From CAZSBB01 sp964605235 (GTDB lineage Bacteria; Planctomycetota; Phycisphaerae; Phycisphaerales; Phycisphaeraceae), in assembly GCA_964605235.1 (NCBI GenBank), contig CAZSBB010000033.1, positions 1 to 64,000 of the forward strand: a DNA stretch of 64,000 nucleotides. The letters are read 5' to 3'. Of this stretch, positions 1 through 8,756 are shown piece after piece. A model generated the notes under the pieces. That model did not search any database, had not been told where the DNA came from, and saw nothing but the letters and a program-made list of their open reading frames with translations. Position 1 is the stretch's first letter; the number at the start of each line of letters is the position of its first letter. A program made the position numbers and the translations under genes.

Positions 1-46
1 GGGGACAGTTCTACTCGGTTGAATAAGGGGACACTTCTACTTCGGT
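1..46. repeat. Two tandem 26-bp repeat units at window edge
   Basis: Two copies of a GGGGACA(G/C)TTCTACT-type unit begin at 1 and 27, so the period is 26 bp. Sequences of this GGGGACA...CTACTT type are commonly seen next to REP-associated tyrosine transposases in other genomes. No transposase is inside the window, and anything to the left is cut off. Confidence 0.4.
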
Positions 47-106
47 TGCGACAGCCCCGTCGATCGGCGCGCCATCAAGCCGACCCGCTGCTATGCTGGA
101 GCACTT

Positions 107-550
107 ATGGATCACCCCGTTCTGCTTATCGTGATGCGATATTTGCACATCGTCAGCGCCATCGTCGCCGTCGGCGGCGTGACCTTCAGCGCCTTCTGCC
201 TGCGCCAGCCGGCGCTGGCCCTGCCCGAGGCGCAGCGCGACCCGTTGCTGGGCGCGGTGCGCCGCCGCTTCGCCAAACTGCAATGGCTTGCCATCGCCGG
301 GCTGGTGCTTTCGGGCGCGTACAACTGGATGCTCAGCGCGGGAACCTACAAAGCCATGGGGCCGGTCGGCAACGCGCTGATCGGCACCAAGGTGCTGCTG
401 GCGCTGATCCTCTTTGCCGTGGTCTGGGCGCGGGGGGCGAATCTCATCCGCTCCGACAAGGCGGCGGCGATGATCAATGTGCATCTGGCGGCGATCATCA
501 TCCTGCTGGCGGCGGTGCTGCGGTACTATCGCCTCGCCCATGTCGGCTAA
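107..550 (+). CDS. Small four-helix integral membrane protein
   Basis: 147-residue hydrophobic protein with about four predicted transmembrane segments, near residues 7-27, 58-76, 86-106 and 121-140. The first contains an HIVSA stretch of the kind found in CopD-like and DUF2269-like membrane proteins. The start ATG has GGAG five bases upstream. Its last codons overlap the start of the thermonuclease gene, so the two are probably translated together. The function is not recognisable from sequence. A CopD-like role in copper or haem handling is possible but unsupported, because no clear metal-binding histidine or methionine pattern is seen. Confidence 0.75.
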   Translation: MDHPVLLIVMRYLHIVSAIVAVGGVTFSAFCLRQPALALPEAQRDPLLGAVRRRFAKLQWLAIAGLVLSGAYNWMLSAGTYKAMGPVGNALIGTKVLLALILFAVVWARGANLIRSDKAAAMINVHLAAIIILLAAVLRYYRLAHVG

Positions 551-1166
551 ACGCCCCCGCTTGTCGCCGCGCCGGCCGCGTCGCGGGCCACGCCTGCCCC
601 TGGACGTTTTTCTGCCCCGTCAGCGGCGCTACCGCTGGCTGCGGGCGCTGCTGGCGCTGGTCCTGCTCGCCCTGCTGCTGTACGCCGATCGGCGCGGCTG
701 GCTGCTGCATGAAACCGACGACTGGCGTCATTACCACGAGCAGTGGTTCACGGTCGCCCGGGTGGTCGATGGCGATACGCTGATGCTCGACACGCCCGAT
801 GGCGAACACCGCCAGACGCGCGTGCGCCTGTGGGGCATCGACACACCCGAACTCGCCAAGCCGCGGGAGCAGCGTCCCGCCGAGCCGGGCGCGGAAGCGG
901 CCCGGGATTTTCTCGACCAACTGGCAACCGGTCGACGGGTGCGTCTGACTTTGCAGTCCCAGCGCATCCGCGATTCCTTCGGTCGGGTGCTGGCGTACGT
1001 GACGCTGGAGGATGGCCAGGTGCTCAACGAGCAACTGCTGCTGGCGGGGCTGGCGCACAACGACCCGCGCTGGACGCACGACCAGTTGGCGCGCTATGCG
1101 GTGCTGGAGGAGCAGGCGAAGGCGGATCGCCGGGGGTTGTGGCAACGGAAGCCGGCGGAGAAATGA
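540..1166 (+). CDS. Membrane-anchored thermonuclease (SNase family)
   Basis: 208-residue staphylococcal-nuclease-like protein. A basic N-terminus precedes one transmembrane segment (about residues 34-50), which would hold the nuclease domain on the outer face of the membrane. The domain keeps the catalytic signature: VDGDT with D79, RLWGIDTPE with R96, D101 and E104, and FGR with R149. These match D21, R35, D40, E43 and R87 of the S. aureus enzyme. The ATG at 540 overlaps the preceding gene by 11 bp. An upstream in-frame start at 477 would lie inside that gene and is less likely. Expected activity is calcium-dependent phosphodiester hydrolysis of DNA or RNA, perhaps for nucleic-acid scavenging. 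Confidence 0.88.
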   Translation: MSAKRPRLSPRRPRRGPRLPLDVFLPRQRRYRWLRALLALVLLALLLYADRRGWLLHETDDWRHYHEQWFTVARVVDGDTLMLDTPDGEHRQTRVRLWGIDTPELAKPREQRPAEPGAEAARDFLDQLATGRRVRLTLQSQRIRDSFGRVLAYVTLEDGQVLNEQLLLAGLAHNDPRWTHDQLARYAVLEEQAKADRRGLWQRKPAEK

Positions 1167-1250
1167 CGTCGGTGAAGTATCCGTGAACCCCGCCCGGTCC
1201 AGGCGGAGCGCGGCAGGTGGGGGTTGCCGTTGCTTTACCGGCCGCCATTT

Positions 1251-1281
1251 TTGACTTGCCCGCGCGGTCCAACGCTACCAT
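1251..1281 (+). promoter_or_regulatory. Probable sigma70-type promoter of first sulfatase
   Basis: TTGACT (1251-1256) and TACCAT (1276-1281) are separated by 19 bp. The start ATG at 1290 lies only 8 bases after the -10 hexamer and has no Shine-Dalgarno sequence, which suggests a leaderless or near-leaderless transcript. Confidence 0.5.
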
Positions 1282-1289
1282 GGTTGGGC

Positions 1290-2810
1290 ATGAAACGTCC
1301 CAACATTCTGTACGTCATGACCGACCAGCAGCGCTTCGACACCATCGCCGCGCTGGGCAACGCCGACATCCACACGCCCAACTTCGATCGGCTGGTGCGA
1401 CGGGGAGTGAGCTTCAGCAATGCTTACTCACCTACGCCGGTGTGCGTGCCGGCACGGTACATCATTCGCACCGGCTGCCTGCCGCCGCGCACCGGGTGCT
1501 GGGCCAACGGCAAGCCGCAGGGTGTCGCCGGGCAGGCGGAGACAATCACCGGGCGTTGCGGGCCTTATCTGGCGCAGGTCATGGCGGAGCGGGGCTATCG
1601 CACCTTCGGCATCGGCAAGTTTCACAGCGTGCCCCATCACGAAGAGCTGGGCTACCAGACGCACATTCATGCCGAGGAGCTGGCGGACCATCAGGGGCCG
1701 GAGGCGGATCCCTATTTCAAGGACATCTACGACAACTATCCCGAATACCGCCACATCGAGCAGCCGCACGGCGAACGCACCGAGATGTACTACATGCCGC
1801 AGGTCAACCCGCTGCCGGCCCATCTGAATCAGGAAGGCTGGGTGACCAGCCACGCGCTGACGCAACTGGCTATCGAGGATGAACGCCCGTGGTTCGGCTT
1901 CGTCTCCTTCATCGGCCCGCATCCCCCCCTGGCGCCGCCGGTGCCGTTCAATCGGCTTTACCATCCCGACCGGCTGCCAGCGCCCTACCGCGGCGATCCC
2001 ACGCTGGACAACCTCGACGAATACCTGCCGTGGATGGATCAGATCATCTGGGCGGACGATGTCGATGACCTGCGCGCCCGCTGCTGCAAAGCCCGCTACT
2101 ACGGCGAAATCACCTACATCGACTGGTGCCTGGGCCGCCTGCTCGATGCCGTGGAAGCTCGGCCCGATGCTGACAACACGCTGATCGCTTTCTTCTCCGA
2201 CCACGGCGAACATCTGGGCGATCATGGCCACTGGCAGAAGGAAAGCTATTTCGAAGCCTCCACCCACATCCCCATGCTGGTGAGCTGGCCCGCGCGCCTG
2301 CAGGCCGGCGCCACGTGTGATGAGTTGGTCGGGCTGCACGACCTGTTCGCCATCGCCACCGCCGCCAGCGGTGACTGCGAAACCCGCGACGGCCACGACG
2401 TGCTGGGCATGCTCGCCGGCACGGTTCCGCCGCGCGACCATCTGGTGGGCTACTACGGCGCCCCCGGCACCAATCACTTCAAGATGATGATCCGCCGTGG
2501 GCCGTGGAAATACATCTACTTCGCCAACGGGGGGAACAGCCTGCTGTTCAACGTCGCCCAGGACCCGCATGAACTGCACCAGCGGGCGCAGCGCGATCCC
2601 CAGGTGGCTGCGGAGCTGCATGAACTGGCGCTGGCGGCGGTGCGCCAAACCGGAGCGCTGGCAGCTCTGGACGGCGACCGGCTGCGCGCCTTCCCGCGCA
2701 CGCCGTATCCCCGCAAACGCATTTACCAGATGAATGGCTACCGCGGCGCGATGGGCTTTCCCGATCAGCCGGGCGCAGTCGTCGATGCCTGGCAGGCGAC
2801 GCAAACCTGA
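1290..2810 (+). CDS. Type I sulfatase, Cys-type
   Basis: 506-residue sulfatase of the alkaline-phosphatase superfamily. PNILYVMTDQQ gives the N-terminal metal ligand D12. The formylglycine motif is CVPAR (C52-R56), and the GKFH signature follows GYRTFGI. A C-terminal SDHGEHLGDHG block supplies more metal ligands, and HWQKE supplies a catalytic-lysine candidate. The cysteine must be oxidised to formylglycine by a maturase that is not in this window. There is no signal peptide with the chosen start, so the enzyme looks cytoplasmic. It resembles iduronate- or choline-sulfatase-like carbohydrate sulfatases, but the substrate cannot be read from sequence. A second sulfatase and a GH9 enzyme follow downstream. 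Confidence 0.93.
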   Translation: MKRPNILYVMTDQQRFDTIAALGNADIHTPNFDRLVRRGVSFSNAYSPTPVCVPARYIIRTGCLPPRTGCWANGKPQGVAGQAETITGRCGPYLAQVMAERGYRTFGIGKFHSVPHHEELGYQTHIHAEELADHQGPEADPYFKDIYDNYPEYRHIEQPHGERTEMYYMPQVNPLPAHLNQEGWVTSHALTQLAIEDERPWFGFVSFIGPHPPLAPPVPFNRLYHPDRLPAPYRGDPTLDNLDEYLPWMDQIIWADDVDDLRARCCKARYYGEITYIDWCLGRLLDAVEARPDADNTLIAFFSDHGEHLGDHGHWQKESYFEASTHIPMLVSWPARLQAGATCDELVGLHDLFAIATAASGDCETRDGHDVLGMLAGTVPPRDHLVGYYGAPGTNHFKMMIRRGPWKYIYFANGGNSLLFNVAQDPHELHQRAQRDPQVAAELHELALAAVRQTGALAALDGDRLRAFPRTPYPRKRIYQMNGYRGAMGFPDQPGAVVDAWQATQT

Positions 2811-2855
2811 CGCAGCCGGTCTGGCAACAACTGACCCAACGTGCTGGCGTTCAGC

Positions 2856-3530
2856 TCATGGCGCTGTTTGGGTGTCCGGGGTGTCCGGGGTGTCCACCTT
2901 TTCCGCTAAGGATTTGAGTTGATCCCGGGGCACGAAGCGCAGCGACTCGGAGTTCAGGCAGTAGCGCAGTCCGGTGGGCCGGGGGCCGTCGTCAAACACG
3001 TGGCCCAGGTGGCCGTCGCAGCGGGCGCACATGATTTCCGTGCGGCGCATGCCGTGGCTCAGGTCGAGCACCTCGGTGATGTTTTCCTTGGCGATGGGCT
3101 GAAAGAAGCTGGGCCAACCGGTGCCGGAGTCGAACTTGGCAGCCGTGGCGAACAGTGGCAGCCCGCAGCCGGCACAGACGTAGACGCCTTCCTTGTCGTT
3201 GTGCAGCAGCGTGCCGCAGAACGGCCGCTCGGTGCCCTTGGCGCGCAGGATGGCGAACTGCTGGGGACTGAGCCGCTTTTTCCATTGCTCAGGTGACAGC
3301 AGCAGGCGCGGCAGCACCCGGGCGGGGCGCAATTGACCTGTTTCATCAAACACGCGCAGCGGCGCGGTGCGTTTTTCGGACGACATGGCGGGAGTCTCCT
3401 TGGATGCTTGCTGCGGATGGGGCGCGGCCGATTCACCAGCCAGCGCCCACGCCAAACCGAGCACCACGGCCATTGCCAGCAGTGCCGTGACGCCGAACCC
3501 GCTGATTGGCTTGGTTTTCATCATGGTCAT
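2856..3530 (-). CDS. msrB: Peptide methionine-R-sulfoxide reductase MsrB, secreted or anchored
   Basis: 224-residue MsrB, which reduces methionine-R-sulfoxide in oxidised proteins. An N-terminal hydrophobic segment (about residues 11-31) suggests export or membrane anchoring to repair envelope proteins. The zinc site is CAGC (C119, C122) plus CARC (C168, C171). The catalytic cysteine is C191 in GLRYCLNSESLRF. C105 in RPFCG is a likely resolving cysteine. ATG codons at 3530, 3524 and 3521 are all possible starts and none has a clear ribosome site. The C-terminus carries a short Asp-Thr-Pro repeat encoded by a 9-bp tandem repeat at 2872-2895. The gene diverges from the sulfatase at 3699. Confidence 0.92.
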   Translation of the reverse strand: MTMMKTKPISGFGVTALLAMAVVLGLAWALAGESAAPHPQQASKETPAMSSEKRTAPLRVFDETGQLRPARVLPRLLLSPEQWKKRLSPQQFAILRAKGTERPFCGTLLHNDKEGVYVCAGCGLPLFATAAKFDSGTGWPSFFQPIAKENITEVLDLSHGMRRTEIMCARCDGHLGHVFDDGPRPTGLRYCLNSESLRFVPRDQLKSLAEKVDTPDTPDTQTAP

Positions 3531-3698
3531 GATAGGCAAACGCCGCGAATCCGCCGCTGGCGAAGCAACGGCATCGCTGGCATCATGGGTTTCCGAACCA
3601 CCGTTCCCGCCAACAACACCAACGGCCAACCCGCGCTGATTATTCCCCCCTTCCGCGCGGGGCTGGCGCAGGAACTTGCTCGCCTCCCGGACAACTTC

Positions 3699-5129
3699 AT
3701 GTCAGCTCAACCCAATTTCCTCATCATCATGTCCGACCAGCACGCCCCCGACGCCATCGGCGGGTTGGGGCATCCGGCGGTCATCTCGCCAGCGCTGGAC
3801 CAACTGATCGCGCGCGGCGTGAGCTTTCGCAATGCGTATTGCTCCTATCCCATGTGTACGCCGTCCCGCGCCGGCTTCATGACCGGACACCACTCCACCG
3901 GCCACGGCGTGTGGGAACTGGGCGATCCGCTGCCCACCAGCATGCCCACGTGGGCGCACGTGCTGCGCCGCGCCGGCTACACCACCTCCATCGCCGGGCG
4001 CATGCACTTCGTCGGCCCCGACCTCATGCACGGCTTTGAACGCCGGGTGTATCCGGAGCTGGGCAGTCATGCGCTCTTTGCTTATGGCAACTGGGATCAG
4101 CCGCAGACCGATCAGCATGTGATGGTCGATGGCGTCCGTCGCGCGGGTCCCCAGGCCGAGGTGACGCGCGCGGAGGCTTACGACACTGCCGTCACTGACG
4201 CCGCCCTGGCGGAGCTGGCGCATCTGACCTCCGCAGCGCCGCAGAAGCCGTGGGCACTGCACGTAGGGCTGTATTTGCCGCATATTCCCTATGCGATTCG
4301 CCAGCACTACTACGACCGGTACGACGGCGTGGAGATTCCCCTGCCGCGCCAGCCACCGGATGGGCAGAGCTTTGAGGCAATGATTCCGCCGCAGATGCAG
4401 GACAGTCGCAAATGGTTAGGACTGACCAGCGACGGCGCGACGCCCGAGCAGGTGACCGCTGCTCGGCGGGCGTACTTCGGCATGATCACCTGCATGGATG
4501 AACTGATCGGCAAGCTGGTGCGGAAGCTCGACGAGCTGGGCGTGGCGGACAACACCTGGATCATCTACCTGTCGGACCACGGCGAAAATCTGGGCGAGCA
4601 TGGCTTCTGGTCGAAGCTCAACTTTTACGAAGACAGCGTGCGCGTGCCGCTGATCATTGTGCCGCCGCGCTGTGCTGATCCGGGCAATCCGGGGGCTGAG
4701 TGTCATGCTCCGGTGTCATTGTTGGATTGGATGAGCACGGTGCTGGACCTCACCGGCGAGCAGGCGAACTTTGAACCAATGCCCGGCCGATCGTTGTTGC
4801 CGCTGCTGGCGGATCCCACGGAAACCTGGCCGCAGCGCGCGGTGCTGTCGGACTATGCGTGTGATGGCACGCGGGTGCCGCTGCGCATGGTGCGCCAGGG
4901 GCCATGGAAAGCCTGCTTTGCCCCAGGGTTCACGCCGGTGCTGTTCAATCTGGAAGAGGACCCGCACGAGTGGCACGACCGGGGAAGCGATCCCGCGTGC
5001 AGCCCAGTGCTGGCGCAATTGCTCCAAGCTGCCCATGCGGATGGCTGGGATGGCGAGCAACTGCGTGCCCACATCCATCGCCACAAACGTCGGCTGGATT
5101 ACATTGGCGCCGCTGAGCGTACCGAGTGA
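3699..5129 (+). CDS. Type I sulfatase, choline-sulfatase-like
   Basis: 476-residue sulfatase. PNFLIIMSDQH carries metal ligand D13, and the formylglycine motif is CTPSR (C53-R57). The usual GKMHF signature reads GRMHF, so the lysine is replaced by arginine. SDHGENLGEHG supplies C-terminal metal ligands, and WSK gives a lysine candidate. No signal peptide is visible. The chosen ATG is the last one before the conserved beta strand; an open frame extends upstream to 3333 but encodes unrelated residues. The overall pattern resembles choline-sulfatase and related carbohydrate sulfatases. The GH9 gene begins 87 bp downstream on the same strand, suggesting co-transcription. Confidence 0.92.
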   Translation: MSAQPNFLIIMSDQHAPDAIGGLGHPAVISPALDQLIARGVSFRNAYCSYPMCTPSRAGFMTGHHSTGHGVWELGDPLPTSMPTWAHVLRRAGYTTSIAGRMHFVGPDLMHGFERRVYPELGSHALFAYGNWDQPQTDQHVMVDGVRRAGPQAEVTRAEAYDTAVTDAALAELAHLTSAAPQKPWALHVGLYLPHIPYAIRQHYYDRYDGVEIPLPRQPPDGQSFEAMIPPQMQDSRKWLGLTSDGATPEQVTAARRAYFGMITCMDELIGKLVRKLDELGVADNTWIIYLSDHGENLGEHGFWSKLNFYEDSVRVPLIIVPPRCADPGNPGAECHAPVSLLDWMSTVLDLTGEQANFEPMPGRSLLPLLADPTETWPQRAVLSDYACDGTRVPLRMVRQGPWKACFAPGFTPVLFNLEEDPHEWHDRGSDPACSPVLAQLLQAAHADGWDGEQLRAHIHRHKRRLDYIGAAERTE

Positions 5130-5215
5130 CGAACATGAGCTGACGACATCACCTCTGCTTCCGCCGCAGAGTTCAGGATCAACCACCAGAACTGCAAACT
5201 TGGGGAGCATTGACG

Positions 5216-7048
5216 ATGAGCACCAACAACCACTACGCGCCTGGCGTGCAGCTAAGCCTTTCGCATCTGGGCTATCAGCCGGATTCACCCAAACTGCTCA
5301 CGATGACGGCAACCCAGCCGGATGGATTGCCGGCCGAGGTTCCGTTTTACCTGCGGCAAAACTGCTTCCGCATGGCGCGGCAAGCGGAGCCGATGGAAGG
5401 CTTTTCCGCACGGTTTCCTTCGCCGTATCACACGCTGCAAGGCGCGCTGAAGCCGCCCCGGGAATCGTCCTACTTCTACCGCGGACTGCTGCGGCGGCAG
5501 GCCACGCGTTGGGGAACGCTCTGGCAGGCGGATTTTTCTGACTGGACCACACCCGGAAGTTTTCAGATTGAAACGGACACGCAGGTGAGCGTGCCCTTTG
5601 CCGTGATGACGCGGCAGTATGACCGGGTGCTGCTGGGCTACCTGCGTTTTCTCCAGGCGCAGCGCTGCGGCTGCGACGTGTTTGGCGTCCACCCGGCGTG
5701 TCATCTGGACGACGGTGTGCTGGAGCACGATGGCAGCAGTTGGCCGGTGACAGGCGGGTGGCATGACGCGGGGGATTTCCGCAAGTGGATGTTCTTCACG
5801 CTCTGGCATCTGCAGGCGCTGGCGACTCTCGTGGAACGGCGCGGCGACGACCTGCAGCGCGGCGGCATCGCGCGCGCGGCGGTGCTCGACGAAATCCGCT
5901 GGGGCAACCGCTTTTTCCATGGCATGATCACCGACGCCGGCCAGGTGTATGAGGATGTCGCCGGCGGTCAGGCGCCCGCCAATTCCGGGTTGAACTACGA
6001 CGAGCACTGGTGGTTTGAAAACCATCCCGGCGTGTACGGCAACGCCAGCGACAATCGCTGGACGGACAACGTGCCGCACTCGGGCGATGAACGCCGGGTG
6101 CGCACCAGCTACAACCCGTTCGTGCAGTTCGCGTTTGTCGCCTGCCAGGCGCGGGTCGCGCCTTTGCTCAATGCCGAGGAAAAACAGCACTGCCTGGAAC
6201 TGGCGCTGCGGGCGTGGCGGTATGGACGACAGCGCGGGCACGACGGTCGGACGCTGTTTTTAACCAGTGAACTGCTGGCGGCGCTGGAGTTGACGCGGCA
6301 AGGTTGCAACGAGGTGGCGGTCGCCGATGTGGCTGCGCTGGCCGCCCAACTGCTGACGCACCAGGACAGCGGCGCGGCTGGATTGCACAGCTATTTCATG
6401 GAGCCGGGCGGTGAGGCGTATCGTTCCATCGGCTTTTCCGCGGACCCCGCGCTGGCGCTGCTGCGCCTGCTGGAGATTCTGCCCACGCTGCCGGGCTTGC
6501 CGGAGAAACTGAGCAGCCGGGCGCGCCAGGCGGTGGAGCGCTACATCGATGGCTTCCTGCTCGCCGACGCCGCCAGCAATCCCTATGGCCTGACGCCCTA
6601 CGGCATTTACATCATGCGTGAACATCCGCAGCGCCAAACCTTCCGCGATGCCGGCCGGGGACGCGGCGTGCGCACCTTCATGGCGCCGTTCAACCGCATG
6701 GGCGTGGCGCACGGCCTCAACGGGCTGTGGATGAATCACGCCCACCTGCTCACCCGGGCGGCGGTGCTGCTGCAGCGAACGGATTGGCGCAGCGCCGCCG
6801 AACGCCTGCTGCACTGGACCTTCGGCCACAACCCGTTCAACCGTTCCACCAGCGTGTCCATCGGCTTCCACCAACCGATCGGCTACTCCTTCCGCATCCC
6901 GCAACTGCCCGAGGCGATCATGGCCGGCTGCATCGGTTGGCCGGATGATTCGCCATATCTGGAGGAGTCCGCTGCGATCGAGTGGAACACGCTGGAGTAT
7001 TGGGGGATTCCGTACCTGAATGCGGCGCAGGCGGTGTGTTACTTGTGA
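5216..7048 (+). CDS. Glycoside hydrolase family 9 protein with N-terminal Ig-like domain
   Basis: 610-residue GH9-like enzyme. The first roughly 125 residues look like the CelD_N/E-set domain that precedes many GH9 catalytic domains. The (alpha/alpha)6 barrel then carries GGWHDAGDF (about residues 180-188), with D184 and D187 matching the catalytic-base aspartates. In the C-terminal region the usual NEVA-type acid motif is replaced by ESAAIEWNTLEYW, so the identity of the proton-donor glutamate is unclear. The ATG at 5216 has GGGGAG eight bases upstream; the in-frame TTG at 5210 is too close to that site. No signal peptide is visible. Its place beside two sulfatases suggests action on beta-glucans or desulfated oligosaccharides. 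Confidence 0.87.
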   Translation: MSTNNHYAPGVQLSLSHLGYQPDSPKLLTMTATQPDGLPAEVPFYLRQNCFRMARQAEPMEGFSARFPSPYHTLQGALKPPRESSYFYRGLLRRQATRWGTLWQADFSDWTTPGSFQIETDTQVSVPFAVMTRQYDRVLLGYLRFLQAQRCGCDVFGVHPACHLDDGVLEHDGSSWPVTGGWHDAGDFRKWMFFTLWHLQALATLVERRGDDLQRGGIARAAVLDEIRWGNRFFHGMITDAGQVYEDVAGGQAPANSGLNYDEHWWFENHPGVYGNASDNRWTDNVPHSGDERRVRTSYNPFVQFAFVACQARVAPLLNAEEKQHCLELALRAWRYGRQRGHDGRTLFLTSELLAALELTRQGCNEVAVADVAALAAQLLTHQDSGAAGLHSYFMEPGGEAYRSIGFSADPALALLRLLEILPTLPGLPEKLSSRARQAVERYIDGFLLADAASNPYGLTPYGIYIMREHPQRQTFRDAGRGRGVRTFMAPFNRMGVAHGLNGLWMNHAHLLTRAAVLLQRTDWRSAAERLLHWTFGHNPFNRSTSVSIGFHQPIGYSFRIPQLPEAIMAGCIGWPDDSPYLEESAAIEWNTLEYWGIPYLNAAQAVCYL

Positions 7049-7134
7049 AGGTGGTTTCGGGTGCAAGCAACGGCATCAACTACGCGCCACCGGTTCGCGA
7101 GACGATCGAAACCGCCTGCGTCCGGCGCCCCTGA

Positions 7135-7575
7135 TCACCCGGCGGTCTGCGGGGTTTTGAACTCGAACCAGCTATTGGTTTTGCCGTAGTTGCCGTCCTT
7201 GTAGTTCCACTTGGACCAGGCGCGGGGTTTGCCGTCGGTGCGCACCCGCAGGGACCAGAGATAGGTGAAGCCGGGGCGGAGCGTCTGCTCCAGGCGATGA
7301 GCCGAGGCGGTCAAGCCCTCGCGGTAGTACACCTCTTTGCCGGGAATAACCGTGCGTGAAGGCAGCTTCACCGCTTCATAGATGACCAGATCGTAGGTGC
7401 AGGGAATTTCCGTGATCTGCTGCCAGGAGAGGGTCGGCGTGAGGGAATCGACGGTCGGGGTCGGCAGGCCGGCCTTGGGCGCCAGGGGGGTGACGCCGAC
7501 CACGGTGGTTTGCGCGCAACCGCTCAGGAACACGGCGGCACACAGCAGGGCCACGAGCAGGGGTATACGGATCAT
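7135..7575 (-). CDS. Putative lipoprotein with Fn3-like beta domain
   Basis: 146-residue predicted lipoprotein with a lipobox ending LSGC at about residue 20. The remainder has the PTLSWQ...YDLVIYE...YLWSLRVR pattern typical of fibronectin-type-III-like beta sandwiches. Its start codon overlaps the stop of the upstream lipoprotein gene by four bases (ATGA), so the two are translationally coupled. No enzymatic motif is seen. A structural or binding role in the envelope is inferred, and both proteins may act as a pair. Confidence 0.8.
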   Translation of the reverse strand: MIRIPLLVALLCAAVFLSGCAQTTVVGVTPLAPKAGLPTPTVDSLTPTLSWQQITEIPCTYDLVIYEAVKLPSRTVIPGKEVYYREGLTASAHRLEQTLRPGFTYLWSLRVRTDGKPRAWSKWNYKDGNYGKTNSWFEFKTPQTAG

Positions 7576-8159
7576 CGTGCAGGCTCCAGCGTCATCAGCA
7601 CCGTCGGCGGCGTTTCCTCGGCACGCGCGGCGCCGCGTTGACGCAACTGAGCGTCGGCGACCGCCTGGTTCTGGGTGAGTTTCAAGCTTTCCTTGGGATC
7701 CTCGGCGTCGAGGTCGACGATCAGCGTGCCGATGTATTGCGACCGGCCGGCGGGGGGTACGTCAAACGTCGCGCCGATGCGGTTGCTGGCGCGGTATTCC
7801 ACGGGATAAGCGAGGAACTCCCATTCGTAGCCGACCATCCGGTAGCGCCCCGGCGGCAGACGCCAGACGAAGGCCCCCTCTTCGGTGAGCAGGTCCTGAT
7901 ACACCGGCTGGACATCCGTCTCCGGGACGACGGAAATGCGAAAGTACCCGTGGCCCCAGAGCGTGCCGCTGCCATGCAGCAGGCCGCCATCCCCCCACTT
8001 CACCGGCGCTCCGCGCAACAACACGACCACTTGGCCGTAGACGATCCCCTCGCCCGGCGGCAGCGCCTGGCCCTTCCTGAAAGCCATGTCCTTGGCGCAG
8101 CCCCCCAGCAGGGCGGCCAAGGTCAACACAAGGATGGCAACAGGATGACGCCTGATCAT
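7572..8159 (-). CDS. Putative lipoprotein, first gene of two-lipoprotein operon
   Basis: 195-residue predicted lipoprotein with lipobox LLGGC near residue 21. The body is beta-rich, with GRYRMVGYEW and FDVPPAGRSQYIGTL segments reminiscent of carboxypeptidase-regulatory-like domains. No catalytic residues are recognised. The gene overlaps the downstream lipoprotein gene by 4 bp. Both have N-terminal signals and probably reach the same envelope compartment. The specific function is unknown. Confidence 0.8.
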   Translation of the reverse strand: MIRRHPVAILVLTLAALLGGCAKDMAFRKGQALPPGEGIVYGQVVVLLRGAPVKWGDGGLLHGSGTLWGHGYFRISVVPETDVQPVYQDLLTEEGAFVWRLPPGRYRMVGYEWEFLAYPVEYRASNRIGATFDVPPAGRSQYIGTLIVDLDAEDPKESLKLTQNQAVADAQLRQRGAARAEETPPTVLMTLEPAR

Positions 8160-8377
8160 GATGAATATCTCCGGCCAACCGCAAAAGGTCAGGTGTCTGC
8201 AAGTGGTGATTGACCCGCCGGCCCCCTGCGTGATGAATGCTCATGATAAGTGCTGACAATGCCGCCAGCCACCGGGTGTCGGCATCATTTCAGATTGTTG
8301 GACGCCGCGGAACTGAAACGGGTGGCGTGCAATCCCGTCTGTGACGCGAATGCCGTGATCCGCGATCCATCCGCGCC

Positions 8378-8406
8378 TTGCTGCCGCCCAAGCGGGTTTC
8401 TATACT
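8378..8406 (+). promoter_or_regulatory. Promoter of tRNA-Ala
   Basis: A TTGCTG -35 element and a TATACT -10 element (5 of 6 consensus) are separated by 17 bp. They end 16 bp before the tRNA, as expected for a stable RNA gene. Confidence 0.55.
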
Positions 8407-8422
8407 GTTCGCTTCGCTCAAC

Positions 8423-8495
<73 letters not shown>

Positions 8496-8507
8496 CTTGC
8501 CCCCCAC

Positions 8508-8539
8508 AAAGGGCTTACGGACCACCGTAAGCCCTTTTT
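8508..8539 (+). terminator. Rho-independent terminator after tRNA-Ala
   Basis: A 13-bp perfect stem (AAAGGGCTTACGG/CCGTAAGCCCTTT) has a 4-base loop and a run of five T from 8535. It lies 12 bp after the tRNA. Confidence 0.9.
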
Positions 8540-8756
8540 CATTTCCCCCCCCGGAAGTTCCCCCGGCCCTCCGGAATTTTCCCAGCCGTGCCCGGCCCCC
8601 CTGGGAACGCCGCGCCCGCTTGTGACGGTTGGCGAAAAACCAATCCCGCATCTTCCCAGCTTTATCGCTGGACCCGCCCCCGGGGCAATCGTTCGTTTGC
8701 ATCAGCACCGCCCCCGCGTGGGCCCACTGGTTGACCTCGCTCGGAAGTACCCGCCG

